This document shows positions 4,380 to 6,828 of a DNA stretch of 6,828 bases, one piece after another. Position numbers and translations under genes: made by a program. The DNA is taken from positions 1-6,828 of the forward strand of contig JABDPK010000173.1 in NCBI GenBank assembly GCA_013042795.1, read 5' to 3'. The notes beneath the pieces are model-generated. The model was not told the origin of the DNA, ran no database searches, and saw only the letters and a list, made by a program, of their open reading frames with translations. How positions within the stretch are numbered: the stretch's first letter is position 1; every line of letters begins with the position of its first letter. Source of the DNA: Saprospiraceae bacterium (GTDB lineage Bacteria; Bacteroidota; Bacteroidia; Chitinophagales; Saprospiraceae).

Positions 4380-6828
4380 CGGGGTATATGGAAGATTGAC
4401 AGACAACGCGATAAGGCAATTATTATCTATTTCCAAAGATACATTGATGGTTGTGTTTTGTGTAATCTGGGCGACAGGGTTAATACAGTCGCTGCAACTA
4501 AGGATCTCTTCAGGAGACCAGTTTATGTTGCTTATATTTTGAGCACCAGAAATTGAAAGCTGGTACGTATTGGCACCGCTGGTACTTGTGATCAATTCGA
4601 TACTGCTTGTATCTATAAGATCGAGCTGGATCATTTCCAGGAATACACAGCTACCACTTTGTAACTCCATGTCATAAATTCCGGGTGGTGCTGAAATTTC
4701 AATAGGCAATATATTAAAACTACCTTGTGATTGTCCGTTTAAAGCCACACTGATAGGGAAGTCCAAACCTGAAGCAGATTCGATGACGATTTGACCTTCA
4801 TTTTCATCAGGACATGAAGAAATAAGCATGTATTGTGCATCCGGTAAAGCATATACAAGATTTATGTTGACAATCGAATCACATGAAAAACTATTTCCGC
4901 CTGTTATAATTTCTATGCCTGTAGGATTGGAAGAATTATAGGTTTGTCCATTGATAATGAAATCCATTTCCTCACAGAGTTCCTGTTCGAAGAATGATTC
5001 AGTAGCTGCGTTAAAACTGATGTCAACATTAACGATTGAATCACATCCATTAGCTGAAGCTCCGGCTAAAATCGTTGTCGCGGATGGGTTTCCAGGATCA
5101 TATATATCTGATCCTATAGTTATATTCTCCCCTTCACAGAGGCTTAGACTCAAGTTGTTTTCTGATAACGGGAAGAAACTGAGGTTGACTACCACAGTGC
5201 TATCACAACCATTCACGGATCCGTTTTCGATCAGGACATTTCCGTTTTGATTGTTGATATCGAACAGTTGACCTTCGATTACGACATTGTCATCAGGACA
5301 TAATTGATCATCATAATTCCCTATAATGTTACTTTCAAATCGGATATCAATATTGACTGTTGAATCACAGCCAAAGACTGATGCATTTTCAAATGACAAG
5401 CTTGTATTTGTATCAGTACTGAAATCCATACCCAGGATATTGACAACATCGCCTTCACAGAAAATGCCCTCAACCAGCCCTTCTTCAGATGGATAGTAGT
5501 TTATCACCAGTTGGATAATTGAGTCACATCCTTCTGAGCTTTGAAGTATGATATCTGTAGAACTGCTGTATTCGATTCCGCCGACATTAATTGTTTCACC
5601 TTCACATAAAGAGCCTTCAAAGGTTAATTCATAGGATGGGAATATCTCAATATTTAATGGTATTGGTGTATCAAATTCACTTGTACAATAAGTAACAACA
5701 TCCATTACTGAAACAGGTACCAACTCAAAGTTTCCAGGAAGATTACCAAGATAAAAAGTGTCCAGGTTGATTGATTGTGTGCCAGCCTCACCAAATGGAC
5801 AAATTGTTAATGTACCGCTACCATCTATGGATTGACTGATATTCCAGTTCTCACTTCCATTCGTTTCAGCGATGAGAAATTCTGCTGCGACTAATTGTCC
5901 AGAGTTCAAGTCAACAATTATGCAATCACCGGATTGGCAACTGCTGTTGGATTGGGCAGTGATATCTAATTCCGGGAGAGGATTTACGATAATGCTGAAG
6001 TCTAACGAATCAGACGGACAACCAGAAGACCCTTCCACAATGTAACTGAATGTAGTACTGGCATCAGCAATCCACATTGATCCGATTTCATTAGTTTGAT
6101 CGCTTGCCAATGTAAAAAAACCGCCTGGTGTTTCGTTTTCAATATATTCATCCAACTGGATCATATCTTCTTCACATACTTCATTTGCCAGAACGGCTTG
6201 ACCCGCAGAAATATCTTCTGTCAGAAAAATTTCAATATATGCTGTGTCATTGGGACATCCCTGGGCGGTACTTAAGACAACATAATCAATAAAATAACTT
6301 TGATTTGTCGTTGCGCCGGTCGTATTCCATGTATTCCCGGATATCAGAAATCCGTCAGGCTCAAATAATCCGCCCTGATCCGAACCAGGAGATATGACGG
6401 TAGTAAAATCAATGATTTCTCCAGAACATGCAGATATGGTCATGTCCTGACCAGCATTCGGTCCTTCCTCAATATCGATAATAAGAGATGATGCCACAGC
6501 ATTGCAATATGGTCCGGAAAGGCTTGCATTAATGGTATATGTAAAGGCATAGGAACCTGCTTGTGCTGTTCCAAAATCCACACTTGTTGAATCCGTCAAT
6601 TCGATCATCATTGGTCCGGCGACCTGGAGCCAATACCCATCTTCTTCCGGCAAACCTAGTAACTCCATCAGGTTGATCGGAGGATTACCAGGGCATAAAG
6701 CAAAAACGGAATCAATACCGCTGAATGGCATCGGAACAACTTCAAGAAATACCGAACTCGACTGCAGACCACAGGAGTCTTCAATGGCATAATTAAATTC
6801 ATAGAATCCAGCAGGCAAAGGACCTAGA
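4086..6828 (-). CDS. Giant modular secreted protein with type B T9SS sorting domain (partial, N-terminus off window)
   Basis: The frame is open to the right edge, so only the C-terminal 913 residues are seen; a TTG at 6816-6818 is not a credible start. Numbering from that TTG as residue 1: residues 33-279 are three Ig/PKD-like modules of 75-90 residues, each with a Cys pair (42/105, 131/188, 215/267), and residues 1-28 are the end of a fourth. Residues about 284-395 are another beta-rich region. Residues 396-656 are five 'C-E-G ... G-C-D-S' repeats. Residues 660-735 resemble a SprB/PKD-like module, and 740-810 hold the WSPEEILSCSDCINPVA motif of Ig-like domains in this phylum. Residues 814-910 are the gliding-motility-associated C-terminal (CHU_C, type B sorting) domain: IFDRWGNLVH, YGWNGF, GVYLYMVKL, TGSITLIR. 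The family is exported by Sec, then by the type IX system, and attached to or released from the surface. An adhesion or matrix role is inference. Confidence 0.92.
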   Translation of the reverse strand, partial: LGPLPAGFYEFNYAIEDSCGLQSSSVFLEVVPMPFSGIDSVFALCPGNPPINLMELLGLPEEDGYWLQVAGPMMIELTDSTSVDFGTAQAGSYAFTYTINASLSGPYCNAVASSLIIDIEEGPNAGQDMTISACSGEIIDFTTVISPGSDQGGLFEPDGFLISGNTWNTTGATTNQSYFIDYVVLSTAQGCPNDTAYIEIFLTEDISAGQAVLANEVCEEDMIQLDEYIENETPGGFFTLASDQTNEIGSMWIADASTTFSYIVEGSSGCPSDSLDFSIIVNPLPELDITAQSNSSCQSGDCIIVDLNSGQLVAAEFLIAETNGSENWNISQSIDGSGTLTICPFGEAGTQSINLDTFYLGNLPGNFELVPVSVMDVVTYCTSEFDTPIPLNIEIFPSYELTFEGSLCEGETINVGGIEYSSSTDIILQSSEGCDSIIQLVINYYPSEEGLVEGIFCEGDVVNILGMDFSTDTNTSLSFENASVFGCDSTVNIDIRFESNIIGNYDDQLCPDDNVVIEGQLFDINNQNGNVLIENGSVNGCDSTVVVNLSFFPLSENNLSLSLCEGENITIGSDIYDPGNPSATTILAGASANGCDSIVNVDISFNAATESFFEQELCEEMDFIINGQTYNSSNPTGIEIITGGNSFSCDSIVNINLVYALPDAQYMLISSCPDENEGQIVIESASGLDFPISVALNGQSQGSFNILPIEISAPPGIYDMELQSGSCVFLEMIQLDLIDTSSIELITSTSGANTYQLSISGAQNISNINWSPEEILSCSDCINPVAQITQNTTINVSLEIDNNCLIALSVNLPYTPVVNYYIPNIFDINNPPNDAFYIQSNFNDASVIEMKIFDRWGNLVHSVGNHPVNDPDYGWNGFIDNQPAEQGVYLYMVKLRTSEGEEEIRTGSITLIR
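4851..5633 (-). repeat. Five tandem ~50-residue Cys-pair repeats (GCDS type) in the adhesin
   Basis: The encoded repeats each start with a strand ending in C-E-G/C-P-D/C-E-E, contain an 'I-x-G-x-x-(Y/F)' strand, and end in G-C-D-S (S-C-D-S in the last) followed by a hydrophobic strand. First cysteines fall at residues 405, 454, 507, 561 and 615, and second cysteines at 431, 484, 538, 592 and 646, in the numbering of the parent entry. Period is 49-54 residues. The conserved DNA trace is the recurring GAATCACA-like block on the plus strand near 4876, 5038, 5362 and 5520. The protein repeats have diverged, so this is old duplication, not recent slippage. Confidence 0.85.
5982..6722 (-). repeat. 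Three Ig/PKD-like modules, each with a cysteine pair, in the adhesin
   Basis: Residues 33-117, 121-199 and 205-279 (parent numbering) share the order: (A/S)-G start, Cys, acidic/hydrophobic strand, a Gly-aromatic segment (DGYW, GGLF, GGFF), a late aromatic strand (FTYTI, YFIDYVV, FSYIV), then a second Cys and a closing beta strand. Residues 1-28 look like the end of another copy (FYEFNY, DSCG, VFLEVV). Sequence identity between copies is low; the module boundaries are approximate. Confidence 0.6.

Noticed and set aside
4851..5633. CRISPR-like or DNA-level direct repeat array
   Set aside because: The periodicity (about 150-160 nt) follows protein repeats within an open frame; the DNA copies are diverged and lack constant repeats with unique spacers.
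6816..6818. TTG as the start of the adhesin gene
   Set aside because: The frame remains open to the window edge, there is no signal peptide, and the sequence starts in the middle of a beta module.

Overview
The window looks like a chromosomal piece of a Bacteroidota genome, most likely a Saprospiria-like or other gliding/T9SS-bearing lineage. The evidence is a large secreted protein ending in a type B T9SS sorting domain, a lipoprotein with an LVIVD-type beta-propeller, a ParE of the Bacteroidota type, AT-rich intergenic DNA, no Shine-Dalgarno sequence at parE, and a TAnnTTTG promoter box of the Bacteroidota kind. Assignment below phylum is inference.

All four genes lie on the minus strand, so they are read from the right edge to the left. 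(1) 4086-6828: the C-terminal 913 residues of a giant modular secreted/adhesin-like protein whose start lies beyond the right edge. It has at least three Cys-paired Ig/PKD-like modules, then five tandem 'C-E-G ... G-C-D-S' repeats, more beta-rich modules and the sorting domain. (2) 3827-4085: a 259-nt intergenic stretch with two adjacent hairpins right after the adhesin stop, a terminator-like GC stem, an AT-rich inverted repeat and the probable parE promoter. (3) 1904-3826: parE, complete, with all ATPase and TOPRIM motifs. (4) 1837-1903: a 67-nt gap with no clear terminator or promoter. (5) 547-1836: a complete lipoprotein with about seven LVIVD-like blades. (6) 1-542: the first 180 residues of an exported protein with a small Sm-like beta domain followed by a probable outer-membrane beta-barrel, starting only 4 nt after the lipoprotein stop and cut by the left edge.

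The lipoprotein and the barrel protein are almost certainly co-transcribed and may form an envelope pair of unknown function. Whether parE reads through into them cannot be decided from the sequence. No RNA genes, CRISPR arrays, insertion sequences, integrases or defence genes are visible. The window is mostly ordinary Bacteroidota chromosome. The points that merit a second look are the lipoprotein/barrel pair, the repeat architecture of the adhesin, the possible leaderless parE transcript, and the structured intergenic DNA.
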